Positions 52,524 to 61,637 of a stretch of 64,000 bases of DNA are shown in pieces. Positions within the stretch are counted from its first letter, which is position 1. Every line of letters starts with the position of its first letter. The notes under the pieces are model-generated. The model was not told the DNA's origin, searched no databases, and saw nothing but the letters and a program-made list of their open reading frames with translations. This stretch comes from Breoghania sp. (lineage in GTDB: Bacteria; Pseudomonadota; Alphaproteobacteria; Rhizobiales; Stappiaceae): positions 124,001-188,000 of the forward strand of contig NZ_OY771475.1 of assembly GCF_963674635.1 (NCBI RefSeq), given 5' to 3'. Made by a program: the position numbers and the translations under genes.

Positions 52524-53435
52524 GTCAGATCGCCTCTGTCGGTACTCTGTACTTGCCGGCGACAGATTGCCGTTTGTCGCCGCCATATCCGATGGACCCG
52601 GCGAGCGCCTTCGCCGAGCCATGCGCATGTGGTTTTACTGGATCTGCCGGGCCGGGCGTCTTCACGACGTCCCCTTTACGGCCAAATCCCGCGCTCGCAT
52701 GAAATCAGCGTCTGTCAGAAGTCGGATCCCCGTCCGGTGTCCCGCCCTCTGCAAGCTTTCGCCGCTACCACAGTGACTCTTAATAAGACATTGTGGCGAC
52801 AATAGCTTCTTCGCATACGACCGCCTCAGTATCGGTAATGGCACAATCAGGGTAAATGGACAAGAAATCTCGGGCTGTCGGGGGCTCCCAGCGCGCCCCA
52901 GTGGGCCCCAAAAACCCAGGAAAAGATCGTCAAAAATGACGATGAACAAGGGCCGGTTCGTGACGGCGTCACGGGCGTGAGCGAGGTCGCTGGTCTCCCT
53001 CCTTTGGGATCCGGAAAGTTGCTCGGCGAGGCGGCGGGGACTTGGTACGATCCTCGTCGCGTTTTTGCGGCTGGTGACCTGTCCGATCCCGCGAGCTCGC
53101 GCTTAACGCACTGTAATAATATATAAAATTTGAACGAATGACGGGGGTGTCGGTTCTGACGGCCGCGACGGAACTGTGCTTGATTGCAAGGGGTTGCGGC
53201 TGTCTCTTTCAGTGATTTCGCCGCCCCGATTTCGCAGATGCGATATGCGTTTCGAACCGTCGCAAAGTGCGAATGGCCTGAAAGTGTGAGAATGCGTTAA
53301 CCAAAGATTCATTTTGTTGATTTGTGCGGGGCTTGCGGACTGAAAAACGTCTTTCATTCTTAACGCGATTTTTTCCGGTGAATGAGATGCTGGCTGCGTT
53401 CAAGACGAGGTCCGCTACGTCATTCGGGGGAATCC
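52524..53435. other. Long divergent intergenic region between gpr and the HPt gene
   Basis: About 910 bp with no supported gene. It must hold the gpr promoter (minus strand) and the HPt promoter (plus strand). A CtrA-like site TTAA-N7-TTCA lies at 53297-53311, about 130 bp before the HPt start. The ORFs visible here lack ribosome-binding sites and domain features. Confidence 0.45.
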
Positions 53436-53822
53436 ATGTCAACACCAGCCAGTTCGAGTGTATCCGGGACAGACCGTGCGCCGGTGGATCTTGCGCATCT
53501 TGCGCGCCACACCTTTGGTGACCAGGGTTTGCAGCAGGAGGTTCTGGCGCTGTTTGAAAGCCAGTCGGCCGTCTGGATGGACAGGTTGAAACAGGCTGGC
53601 GACGTGGGGGAGATGCGTGAAGCGGCCCATTCGCTCAAGGGCTCCGCGCGCGGGATCGGTGCATGGCAGGTGGCGGAGCTGGCGGAGCGTCTGGAGGCGG
53701 ACAGCGGGGAAGAAAACAGCCGCGTCCCATCGCAGATGGCACGGGTGCTCACCCGCGATCTGGAGGACGCGCTGGCCGAGGTGAACCAATTCATAAGGAC
53801 GTTTCTGGAAGGTGTCGGCTGA
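53436..53822 (+). CDS. Stand-alone HPt (histidine phosphotransfer) protein
   Basis: A 128-residue helical protein. The phosphorylatable His is in AAHSLKGSARGIGAWQVAELA, a clear HPt motif, followed by a helical hairpin. It lacks kinase and receiver domains, so it should relay phosphate between a hybrid kinase and a response regulator. Partners are not in the window. GGGGGAATCC before ATG 53436 supports the start. A CtrA-like site upstream suggests cell-cycle control but is weak. Confidence 0.87.
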   Translation: MSTPASSSVSGTDRAPVDLAHLARHTFGDQGLQQEVLALFESQSAVWMDRLKQAGDVGEMREAAHSLKGSARGIGAWQVAELAERLEADSGEENSRVPSQMARVLTRDLEDALAEVNQFIRTFLEGVG

Positions 53823-53972
53823 AGCTCAATGGGACGAGCGGACGGTGCAAGCCTGACCTGGGGTTGCAAATCGTGGTCTGGGCGGACTGACCACTTGACT
53901 TGACTGGCCCGCTGAAGGGCTTATGTCGGGAGAACTTCCCACCTTCCACACTCAATAGGCCAGCGTAGCTTC

Positions 53973-54296
53973 ATGCCCAAGATTACTTTCGTCAGCGCCG
54001 ACGGCAGCGAGCGCAAGACCGTGGACGCCGCCGTCGGGACCACCGTCATGGAAAATGCCATCAAGAACATGGTTCCCGGTATCGAGGCGGAATGCGGCGG
54101 CGCCTGCGCCTGCGCGACCTGCCATGTCTATGTCGACCCCGAATGGGCCGAGGTGACAGGTTCGCCCGATCCGATGGAAGAGGACATGCTCGATTTCGCG
54201 TTCGAGGTTCGCCCGACTTCCCGCCTGTCCTGCCAGATCAAGGTACGCGACGAGCTTGACGGCCTCGTGGTTCAGATCCCTGAGCGCCAGGCCTGA
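53973..54296 (+). CDS. 2Fe-2S ferredoxin (adrenodoxin/putidaredoxin type)
   Basis: A 107-residue electron carrier. Cluster ligands follow Cys-x5-Cys-x2-Cys in ECGGACACATCHVYV, with the fourth Cys in SRLSCQI. The C-terminal stretch after it is typical of vertebrate-type ferredoxins that serve P450s, or of the FdxB/Isc-associated type. It is followed by a divergent-type gap before the glutamine synthetase homologue. Its redox partner is unknown. Confidence 0.93.
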   Translation: MPKITFVSADGSERKTVDAAVGTTVMENAIKNMVPGIEAECGGACACATCHVYVDPEWAEVTGSPDPMEEDMLDFAFEVRPTSRLSCQIKVRDELDGLVVQIPERQA

Positions 54297-54424
54297 CCGG
54301 CGGGCGCCTTCTCGCCGTCGATGTCATTCGTTCGATCGCGACGGGCCGCAGCCGTGAGGCTGGGGCCCGTTTTGCGTTCGGCGTCTCGTTCATGAAGTCC
54401 GGGTGAGTTCGCGCCGTTCGCGGC

Positions 54425-55804
54425 TCAGACATTCAGAAGCAGGTACTCGCGCTCCCACGAGGAGATGACCTTGTTGTAGAGGTGCCATTCGAGGTTTTTC
54501 ACGTCGACATAGGCATCGACGAAGCGCGGGCCGAGGATGGTTCTGAGCGGCTGCGATTCCTGCAGTTCCGACAACGCCTGATGGATGTGCCAGGGAAGCG
54601 AGACGCCAAGCGTGTGTGCGTCGACTTCCACCATCGGTTCCGGGCCCCTCTTTTCCTCAAGCCCCAGAAGCCCGCAGGCAAGTGTTGCCGCCATGGCGAG
54701 ATAGGGATTGCTGTCCGCGCCGATGACCCGGTTTTCCACCCGTCGTGCGGCGGGCGGTGAATCCGGCACGCGCAGGCCGCAGGTGCGGTTGTCGCGCCCC
54801 CAGTGCACGTTGATGGGCGCGTCCGATTCCAGCCGGATGCGGCGGTAGGAATTCACGTTCGGACAGAACAGCGACATGGCCGCAGGGACATAGTTCTGCA
54901 AGCCGCCGATATAGTGCAGAAGCGCGGGGGCGTCCGCGCCGGTCTCATCGACCAGGATGTTGGTGCCGTCGGAACGCCGGACAATGGACTGGTGGATATG
55001 GGTCGCGGAGCCGGGCATGTCCTGATGCGGCATGGCCATGAAGGTGGCGACCATGTCGTGTCGGCGCGCGGCAAGACGCGCCGTGCGCTTGAACAAAAAG
55101 GTCTGGTCGGCCAGCTCGATCGGGTCGCCATGGCGGAAATTCATCTCAAGCTGCGCGGGCCCCGCCTCATGCGCCATGGTGGCGATCTCGATGCGGCTCA
55201 TTTCGCAATAGTCGTAGATCAGGTTCACCACGTGGTCGTAGTCGTTGGCATGCTCGATGCCATAGGCCTGATGGCCGGATTCCTTGCGGCCAGACAGGCC
55301 GGTGGGAACGGAAAGCGGCATGTCCGGGTCGTCATTGCGGGCCGTGAGGTAGAATTCAAGCTCAGGGGCGACAATGGGCTGGAGCCCCTTTTCGGCATAC
55401 CGATCCAGAACCCGCCGCAGCACTTGTCGCGGCGCAAAATCGACCGGGCTGCCGTCCATGAAAACACAGTCGCAGATAACCTGCGCGGTGGGTTCCTCAT
55501 ACCAGGGCACAAGGCGCATGGTGGTCAGGTCGGGGATGGCGCGGATATCGCGATCCAGCGGATTGACCACGCTGCTCTCATCGGCCGTGTCGCCGGTGAC
55601 CGCTTGAAAAAAGAGGAATTCCGGCAGCCGCAAACCGTCTTCCATCAGGCGGATGAAATCCTCGCGCGGGATGATCTTGCCCCGCATGATCCCGTTCATG
55701 TCGGGGACGATGCACTCCACTTCATCGATGCGGGCCGCGCGAAGCCAGCGGGTGGCCGCTTCCGGGGTGGAGGTGACTTCGGTCGCGAGTTCTTCGGAAA
55801 TCAT
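54425..55804 (-). CDS. Glutamine synthetase-family ligase (PuuA-like)
   Basis: A 459-residue protein with the GS beta-grasp and catalytic domains. The motifs are VAPELEFYL (metal Glu), MAHEAGPAQLEMNF, the His loop GSATHIHQSI, and NRTCGLRVPDSPPAARRVENR with the ATP/Glu-binding Arg residues. It lacks the adenylylation Tyr loop of GSI-beta and fits the gamma-glutamylpolyamine or other amide-ligase group (GlnA3/PuuA). The likely role is polyamine or amine catabolism; the amine is unknown. ATG at 55804 is chosen over TTG at 55825. No puu genes are adjacent. Confidence 0.9.
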   Translation of the reverse strand: MISEELATEVTSTPEAATRWLRAARIDEVECIVPDMNGIMRGKIIPREDFIRLMEDGLRLPEFLFFQAVTGDTADESSVVNPLDRDIRAIPDLTTMRLVPWYEEPTAQVICDCVFMDGSPVDFAPRQVLRRVLDRYAEKGLQPIVAPELEFYLTARNDDPDMPLSVPTGLSGRKESGHQAYGIEHANDYDHVVNLIYDYCEMSRIEIATMAHEAGPAQLEMNFRHGDPIELADQTFLFKRTARLAARRHDMVATFMAMPHQDMPGSATHIHQSIVRRSDGTNILVDETGADAPALLHYIGGLQNYVPAAMSLFCPNVNSYRRIRLESDAPINVHWGRDNRTCGLRVPDSPPAARRVENRVIGADSNPYLAMAATLACGLLGLEEKRGPEPMVEVDAHTLGVSLPWHIHQALSELQESQPLRTILGPRFVDAYVDVKNLEWHLYNKVISSWEREYLLLNV

Positions 55805-56045
55805 TGGTTGGGGTCCCGTTGTCAAGCTGCCGTCGGGGCGCGGCCCGTCCGATCCGGGGACAGAGGAAGCGCTGTGCAGCGGGTGGCGTCAAGCGGAACG
55901 TTCATGCGGCCAGTGGAAATGCTGTGATATCTGCATTGTTAACAAGATGGCCAGATTGTACATTCCCACAATGATTGTAAGCGTATGGCGGTCTTAAGAG
56001 ACTGTGTCTTGTGCAGCGGCGGTCATGCGAAACTCTCGGGGGCAC

Positions 56046-56498
56046 ATGTATAATTCCATTCTTGTTCCAATTGATCCCGCAGAAAGCGATTTTGCCAACC
56101 CCGCGTTGAAGATGGCCGAGCGGTTCGCCACCCAATACGGTGCGGTTCTCAGGCTGGTTGCGGTCATCTCGCCGGTGCGCGGCGTCATCACGGAGATGTT
56201 GGACGCGGATTTCGATACCCGAATTGCCGATGACGCGCGCAAGCTGCTTGTCGAGATCGCCGGTTCGCTCAACGTGCCGAAGGACCGGGTGAGCATTTCG
56301 GTGCGCGCGGGCACGGTCTATCACGAGGTTCTGGAGGAGGCTGCGGCCTTCAATGCCGACCTGATCCTCATCGCCTCGCATGGCGACAGCTTCTCCAGCT
56401 ACCTACTCGGCTCCAACGCCGCCAAGGTCGTGCGCCATGCCGATTGCTCGGTGCTGGTGGTGCGCGGTGGCGAAGACGAAGACGAAGACGAAGACTGA
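56046..56498 (+). CDS. Universal stress protein (UspA-type), acidic tail
   Basis: A 150-residue UspA-fold protein. It starts YNSILVPIDPAESD with the conserved VPID, and the ATP-binding G-x2-G-x9-G-S/T motif appears as GSNAAKVVRHADCSVLVVR. It probably binds ATP and acts in stress survival. The C-terminus ends EDEDEDED, encoded by four perfect GAAGAC repeats (56472-56495). ATG at 56046 is chosen over earlier in-frame starts. It lies between a glutamine synthetase homologue and a VWA gene, with no evident operon. Confidence 0.92.
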   Translation: MYNSILVPIDPAESDFANPALKMAERFATQYGAVLRLVAVISPVRGVITEMLDADFDTRIADDARKLLVEIAGSLNVPKDRVSISVRAGTVYHEVLEEAAAFNADLILIASHGDSFSSYLLGSNAAKVVRHADCSVLVVRGGEDEDEDED

Positions 56499-56525
56499 AG
56501 CCTCGGTCTCACATGCGTTCGCTCG

Positions 56526-57701
56526 CTAGCGGGCCAGTTCTTTCATGGCCGCGTCGAGGCCTTCGAGCGTCAGCGGGTACATGCGGTCTTCCATGATCTG
56601 GCGGATCATGTGGATGGATTCCGTGTAGCCCCAGTGGTTCTGCGGCACGGGATTGAGCCAGACGGCGCGGGAATAGAGGTCGGTCACGCGGCGCAACCAG
56701 GTTTCGCCGGACTCAGCGTTCCAATGCTCCACCGCGCCGCCGGGATAGGCGATCTCATAGGGGCTCATGGAGGCGTCGCCCACGAAGATCACCTTGTAAT
56801 CGGCGGGATACGTGTGGAGCACGTCCCAGGTGGGCGTGATTTCCGAATGGCGGCGCTGGTTGGACTTCCACACGCCTTCATAGAGGCAATTGTGGAAGTA
56901 GAAATGCTCCATGACCTTGAATTCCATCCGCGCGGCTGAAAACAGTTCCTCGCAGATGCGGATATGGTCGTCCATTGAGCCGCCGATATCGAAGAATAGC
57001 AGCACCTTGACCGCGTTGCGCCGCTCGGGGCGCATCTTGAGGTCCAGATAGCCACGATGCGCGGTGGCGCGGATGGTGTTGTCGAGATCAAGTTCTTCGG
57101 CAGCGCCCGTGCGCGCGAAATGGCGCAGGCGTTTCAGCGCGACCTTGATGTTGCGTGTGCCCAGTTCCACCGTGTCGTCGAGATCGCGGAACTCGCGCTT
57201 GTCCCACACCTTCACCGCGCGGCGGTGGCGGCTTTCCTTCTGCCCGATGCGCACGCCTTCGGGATTGAAGCCGTAAGCGCCGAAGGGGGAGGTTCCGGCT
57301 GTGCCGATCCACTTGTTGCCGCCCTGATGGCGGCCCTTTTGCTCCTCAAGGCGCTTTTTCAGCGTCTCCATGAGCTTGTCCCAGCCGCCCAGCGCCTCGA
57401 TCTGCGCCTTGTCCTCTTCGCTCAAGTGCTTTTCGGCGAGCTTGCGCAGCCATTCCTCCGGGATTTCCGCTTCCACGGCCTCGCTCATCAGGTCGAGGCC
57501 CTTGAAGACATGGCCGAAGACCCGATCGAACTTGTCGAGGTTGGATTCGTCCTTCACCAGCGCGGCGCGCGCCAGATAATAGAAATCCTCCACCCGGCGC
57601 TGCGCCAGATCCGCCTTCAAGGCTTCCATGAGCAGCAGATATTCGCGAAGCGAGACCGGCAGGCCCGCGGATTTCAGTTCCTGGAAGAAGTGGACGAGCA
57701 T
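56526..57701 (-). CDS. CoxE-like VWA-domain protein
   Basis: A 391-residue cytosolic protein. An N-terminal helical region of about 200 residues precedes a von Willebrand A domain. The MIDAS reads VLLFFDIGGSMDDH, so the canonical DxSxS is DxGxS; the other MIDAS residues are less clear. Such CoxE-like proteins pair with MoxR ATPases as metal-cofactor insertion or assembly chaperones. A MoxR gene occurs at 62746-63591 on the same strand, with five intervening genes plus the AT-rich islet in between. ATG at 57701 follows AGGGATCAGCC. Confidence 0.88.
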   Translation of the reverse strand: MLVHFFQELKSAGLPVSLREYLLLMEALKADLAQRRVEDFYYLARAALVKDESNLDKFDRVFGHVFKGLDLMSEAVEAEIPEEWLRKLAEKHLSEEDKAQIEALGGWDKLMETLKKRLEEQKGRHQGGNKWIGTAGTSPFGAYGFNPEGVRIGQKESRHRRAVKVWDKREFRDLDDTVELGTRNIKVALKRLRHFARTGAAEELDLDNTIRATAHRGYLDLKMRPERRNAVKVLLFFDIGGSMDDHIRICEELFSAARMEFKVMEHFYFHNCLYEGVWKSNQRRHSEITPTWDVLHTYPADYKVIFVGDASMSPYEIAYPGGAVEHWNAESGETWLRRVTDLYSRAVWLNPVPQNHWGYTESIHMIRQIMEDRMYPLTLEGLDAAMKELAR

Positions 57702-57782
57702 GGCTGATCCCTGTTGAACGCAGAGTATCTTCGCAGCCTTGATAGAAAATTTCCCGACCTTTTTCACTAGATAAAAGGGCGG

Positions 57783-58205
57783 TCATCCTTGTTTTTCTGT
57801 ATTCAATATATTTAGCTTTTTACTCAGAAAGAATGACATAAAAACAAGAGATGCGGCAAGTAAGTGTATCGAGTATACGACTATATAGCGGTTAGAATAG
57901 TCCATGCTTAATAGTATATTTTTCAAGTGATGGCCGGTTACTTCAGTGGTCTCGATGTATCGCATTTTGTATTCGTCAACCATTGCTCCTAGGAAACGGT
58001 ATGTCGAGTTTAGTGCGTTAAGATTTATAATGGAGAATAAAAGGTAGGCGATTGATCCAACGAATTTGTGATATGGACTAGGAAGTTCTTTAGATACGTA
58101 GAAATAGCCAAGTATAGCTATGTGTATGCCTATAAACATATTCCAAAGCGTGTCGATTTTGTCGCCGATCGCGATTATGCTTTCCAAAATAGATTCTGCG
58201 GGCAT
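57783..58205 (-). CDS. Small membrane protein of unknown function in AT-rich islet
   Basis: A 140-residue protein with three hydrophobic segments (about residues 20-38, 47-66 and 107-127), so probably an integral membrane protein. No known domain is recognised. Codon use is markedly AT-rich compared with all neighbours, including many ATA, TTA and AAT codons. GAGG 9 nt before ATG 58205 is a good ribosome-binding site, and the upstream PLA2-like gene ends only 11 bp before it. The two genes therefore form an operon. A role as immunity or membrane partner of the PLA2-like protein is conceivable but speculative. Confidence 0.8.
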   Translation of the reverse strand: MPAESILESIIAIGDKIDTLWNMFIGIHIAILGYFYVSKELPSPYHKFVGSIAYLLFSIINLNALNSTYRFLGAMVDEYKMRYIETTEVTGHHLKNILLSMDYSNRYIVVYSIHLLAASLVFMSFFLSKKLNILNTEKQG

Positions 58206-58216
58206 TTAAAAAAGCC

Positions 58217-58909
58217 TCAAGGTTGATTGATGCCAAAACCACCCCGGCCACCACATATCTGATGCCCTGCGAATTTCTTGCATCCGCCGAAGCATGGTGA
58301 TCCACGGAATAGGGCGACCATTTTTAGTTCCAGTTGGTTCATGTCCAATATTGATCTGCCCTGTGTGAGCATATCGACAAATAATTGATCGCATTGGCAG
58401 CTATAAAGCCCGTATTGGCGGTAACATAAATCATGCGCCATACATGCTGCGTCCAGAGCGTCGACAGGTTTGGGGTTTGTATTGGCGCGTGGATAGCCGG
58501 AACCGCACCAGTTTCCGCATATGGGCATCGCGCCGTCTGGGTTGCCCTGTGCTTTGGCTGCAATTGGCCCTGTCAAGTTGAACAGGTGTGTGGGCGCCAA
58601 CACCATGCCTACCATGCTGGTAAGAGGAGAAGTGAGGTCATCCGCCATCTTCTTTAAGCCAAGTGGATCATCAATCCGCTCTCCACGAAGCCGACGTTCC
58701 CATTGCTTCACATCCTCTTCCCTCAGGCAGACCTCGTAGGCGCCAGTCTTCTCATTCTTTGGAATGTTGAAGGATAGGCTTCCAGAAGGTTTCACCTTGG
58801 TGCTGACGTCGGGGTCCGGGCCTTTTTTCAACGGGTTGGCATCGGGATTGCAAGCGCCAATAAAGCAACAAATTAAAATAAGCGATATGAGGTAGTATAC
58901 AGTTCGCAT
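58217..58909 (-). CDS. PLA2-like secreted lipoprotein
   Basis: A 230-residue lipoprotein. The lipobox is IGAC, with Cys20 after a hydrophobic stretch (YYLISLILICCFIGAC). The C-terminal half carries a phospholipase A2 signature: a CGNWCGSGYP calcium-loop-like motif (residues 131-140) and DAACMAHDLCYRQY (153-166) with His159 and Asp160. Many Cys (131, 135, 156, 162, 171, 173, 206, 210, 219) suggest disulfides and periplasmic or surface location. ATG at 58909 follows GGGGGAG at 8 nt; the longer open frame is not supported. Base composition is lower in GC than neighbours. It is followed by a membrane protein gene. The family is a lipase; bacterial versions include secreted toxins. Activity is not shown. 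Confidence 0.8.
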   Translation of the reverse strand: MRTVYYLISLILICCFIGACNPDANPLKKGPDPDVSTKVKPSGSLSFNIPKNEKTGAYEVCLREEDVKQWERRLRGERIDDPLGLKKMADDLTSPLTSMVGMVLAPTHLFNLTGPIAAKAQGNPDGAMPICGNWCGSGYPRANTNPKPVDALDAACMAHDLCYRQYGLYSCQCDQLFVDMLTQGRSILDMNQLELKMVALFRGSPCFGGCKKFAGHQICGGRGGFGINQP

Positions 58910-58991
58910 CTCATCAGCTCCCCCAAGCAGATGGGAGGTAGGAAAGCACATGGTGTGACGTGCGAGTATTTGACTTAAGTATAAAAGATAC

Positions 58992-60053
58992 CTATTCCGG
59001 CGATTTTTCTCCGACCGTATCGGCGGCGCTTTTGAGCCCCGATATGAAATCGGTGACACGGGGCGCGCGTTCGCCGATAAAAGGCGCGGGGCGGCAGACA
59101 TCGATGGCCGCTGCGCCGATGCGCGCGGTCAGAAGCCCGTTGATCACGCCTTCGCCCAGACGTGCCGAAACACGCGCGGCGAGGCCCTGTCCCAGCACTT
59201 GCTGAAGCAGGCTGTCGCCTGCCGCCATGCCGCCGGTCACGGCCAGATGGGCGAGCACGTGACGAACGAGGCGGAAAATGCCGAGCGTACCCGGACGCCC
59301 GCCGTAAAGATGCGACAGCGCCCGGATCAGCCTCAGGTTCTCAACCGCCACCACAAGCAGGTCCACGATTGCGCGCGGGCTGATGGCGGTGATGACGGAC
59401 ACGCGCTTGGAGGCATTGGCGACCAGATGGCGCGCGCGCGCATCGAGCGGTTTCAGCAATTCGCGCTCGGTGAGAACGACGAGATCGCGCCCGTCGATGA
59501 TCTCGCTCGACAGCGAGGAGAGCGCGGTGCGGCCATGGGCGGTTTCGGGCCTTGGCGCATAGAGGCTCATCAGGTCATTCAGTGCGGCGCGCGCGGTCTT
59601 GCTGTCGTCGGTGTCTGCAGCGGCGCGAAACTGGGCGCGCAGCCGGTCGATCTGTCTGAGGCGCGAGAGGCCCGCGATCTCGCGGATGACGAGAGCCAGA
59701 ACGGCGAGCACGGCGATGGCGGCGAAGGCAATGCCCACCCAGCCGAGCCATTCGGTGCGGGCGAAGAGATCGCGCACCAGCCGGTCCACCGCAAGGCCGG
59801 CGCCGAGCGAGATCAGGCCGCCCAGACCGATCGCCAGCCAGCGCCCCCAGCGGCGCGTGGGTCGCGGCGGGAGCGGCGCGGGCAGGGCTTCATCCGGCGG
59901 AAGCGGCTCGGGGATGATCCGCGCGGAGGCCTTGCGCGGGCGCGGAGCCTCGCTTGTCCCGTTGTTCTGGGCGGGGGCGTGATCGTCCTCGATGATCTGG
60001 TCGCCGTCGATGCGGAAGGCGCGCGGGGCGCGGCGCGGCGGTTCTCCACTCAT
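58992..60053 (-). CDS. YcjF/TIGR01620-family membrane protein (DUF697)
   Basis: A 353-residue protein. A Pro/Ala-rich basic N-terminus precedes two membrane helices (about residues 70-90 and 104-124). The C-terminal DUF697 domain follows (LVVAVENLRLIRALSHLYGGRPG). It is the usual partner of YcjX; both are conserved in proteobacteria and stress-induced in E. coli. ATGA overlaps the ycjX stop, so translation is coupled. The function is unknown. Confidence 0.9.
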   Translation of the reverse strand: MSGEPPRRAPRAFRIDGDQIIEDDHAPAQNNGTSEAPRPRKASARIIPEPLPPDEALPAPLPPRPTRRWGRWLAIGLGGLISLGAGLAVDRLVRDLFARTEWLGWVGIAFAAIAVLAVLALVIREIAGLSRLRQIDRLRAQFRAAADTDDSKTARAALNDLMSLYAPRPETAHGRTALSSLSSEIIDGRDLVVLTERELLKPLDARARHLVANASKRVSVITAISPRAIVDLLVVAVENLRLIRALSHLYGGRPGTLGIFRLVRHVLAHLAVTGGMAAGDSLLQQVLGQGLAARVSARLGEGVINGLLTARIGAAAIDVCRPAPFIGERAPRVTDFISGLKSAADTVGEKSPE

Positions 60054-61588
60054 GCGAGCTTGTCTCCAACGAGGAATTGCAGGGCCCGGTCGAGCCGGAT
60101 ATGCGGCAGGGAGAGCGTGACGCCCTCCGCCGTGCGTTCCAGCCGGGGCGGGCGGAAACGGATGAAGCGCAGGTCGGGCCCGGCGGCAAGGTCGCTCCCT
60201 GGCTCGTAGATCGCGGCGGGATCGTCGGGCAGATCGCCGGGAAAGAGCGCGATCTCCGTGTTTCCGTCATAGGTGGCCTCGCCGAGCGTCTCGCCGGGAA
60301 GGGGGGTGCCCAGGATCGCGGGCAGGGTGACGCCGTCCTCCTTCAGCTTCGCCTCGCGAGTGGCGCGGATGGCGGCGATGGCCGCGACATCCACCTGCGC
60401 ACCCTTGAATTTTGCGCGCTCCACCGCCTTTTCCACCAGCTTCGACAGGATCGCCTCCAGCCGGTCGTGATCGGCATGGTGGAGATGATCGGCCTTTGTG
60501 GCTGCGAAGAGAATGCGGTCGATGCGGCGCACCAGAATGCTGGAAAGCCACGAGTTCCGGCCCGGACGGAAACAGCGCAGGATGCCCGCAAGAGCTGCTT
60601 CCAGATCCTGAACCGCGGCGGGGCCGGCATTGAGGGCGGCAAGCGCGTCCACCAGCACGATCTGCCGGTCGAGCCGGGCGAAATGATCGCGGAAGAAGGG
60701 GCGCACGACGTGTTTCTTGTAGGCCTCGTAACGCCGCTCCATCATCGCGTGAAGACTGTTTCGCGCGGGTGATCCGACATCTTCCAGATCAAGCGGGCAG
60801 AAGGTGAGGGCGGGGGAGCCCTCCATGTCGCCGGGCATCAGGAACCGGCCCGGCGGAAGCAGCGACAGCGCATGCTCATCCGCCCGGCAGGCCGCCAGAT
60901 AGGCGGTGAAACGGGCGGCGAGGTCACGGGCCTTGTTTTCGTCGGCCTCCGCGGTCGGATCGCTCGCCGTCAGCGCTTCGAGCCAGTCGGAGGCGAGCGC
61001 GGTGCGGGCGGGGTCGCGGGCAAGCTCAAGCGCCTCGTGCGACCATGTGCGGAAATCCTTGTTGAGCAAGGGCAGGTCGAGCAGCCATTCGCCAGGATAG
61101 TCCACAATGTCGAGGTGCAGCTTTCCCCGGCCCATCATGGTCTTGAGGAAGGTGGCGGATTCGTACTCGATGGTCAGGCGCAACTCGGAGACCTGCCGGG
61201 TGGATCGTGGCCAGACACGTTCATCGAGCAGCGTATCGATGTGGCGCTCGTAATCGAAACGGGGAACGGCATCGTTGGGCTGGGGCTGGAGGAAGGCGCG
61301 CGCCAGCCGTCCGCTGGCCCCGGCTTCGAACAGCGGCAGCCGCCCCCCGTGGATGAGGTTGTGAACGAGTGCTGTGATGAACACGGTCTTGCCGGCGCGC
61401 GACAGGCCTGTCACGCCGAGGCGCAGGCTCGGGACAGCCAGTGCCTGCGCGCCGTCCACGAGATTGTCGAGTGTGTTGCGTGCCTCGTCGGTAATGCTGG
61501 AAAGTCTGATCAAGGGCCTGGTCGCTTCACGGTCAGGAAGGGCGCGACCGGCCGCTTCGAACGTCGGGCGCAAGGTGTTCGTAGTCAA
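60050..61588 (-). CDS. YcjX-family GTPase-like protein
   Basis: A 512-residue protein with a P-loop, LGVTGLSRAGKTVFITAL (GxxxxGK[ST]), near residue 58 and later NTPase motifs such as VDYPGEW (DxxG-like) and TKAD. YcjX proteins are stress-inducible ATP/GTPases, partly membrane-associated through YcjF, with unknown role. The ORF opens with TTG at 61588, because an in-frame TAG lies just upstream and no ATG occurs near the start. The N-terminal extension is therefore short. It overlaps the next gene by ATGA. Confidence 0.88.
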   Translation of the reverse strand: MTTNTLRPTFEAAGRALPDREATRPLIRLSSITDEARNTLDNLVDGAQALAVPSLRLGVTGLSRAGKTVFITALVHNLIHGGRLPLFEAGASGRLARAFLQPQPNDAVPRFDYERHIDTLLDERVWPRSTRQVSELRLTIEYESATFLKTMMGRGKLHLDIVDYPGEWLLDLPLLNKDFRTWSHEALELARDPARTALASDWLEALTASDPTAEADENKARDLAARFTAYLAACRADEHALSLLPPGRFLMPGDMEGSPALTFCPLDLEDVGSPARNSLHAMMERRYEAYKKHVVRPFFRDHFARLDRQIVLVDALAALNAGPAAVQDLEAALAGILRCFRPGRNSWLSSILVRRIDRILFAATKADHLHHADHDRLEAILSKLVEKAVERAKFKGAQVDVAAIAAIRATREAKLKEDGVTLPAILGTPLPGETLGEATYDGNTEIALFPGDLPDDPAAIYEPGSDLAAGPDLRFIRFRPPRLERTAEGVTLSLPHIRLDRALQFLVGDKLA

Positions 61589-61637
61589 AGATGTAGGAAG
61601 GCGAGGCCCCTATCGCAAACGCTTTTGCCCGCCAATC

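Noticed and set aside
52662..53357. Small ORFs in the long gap after gpr
   Set aside because: They lack ribosome-binding sites, known domains and consistent codon use.
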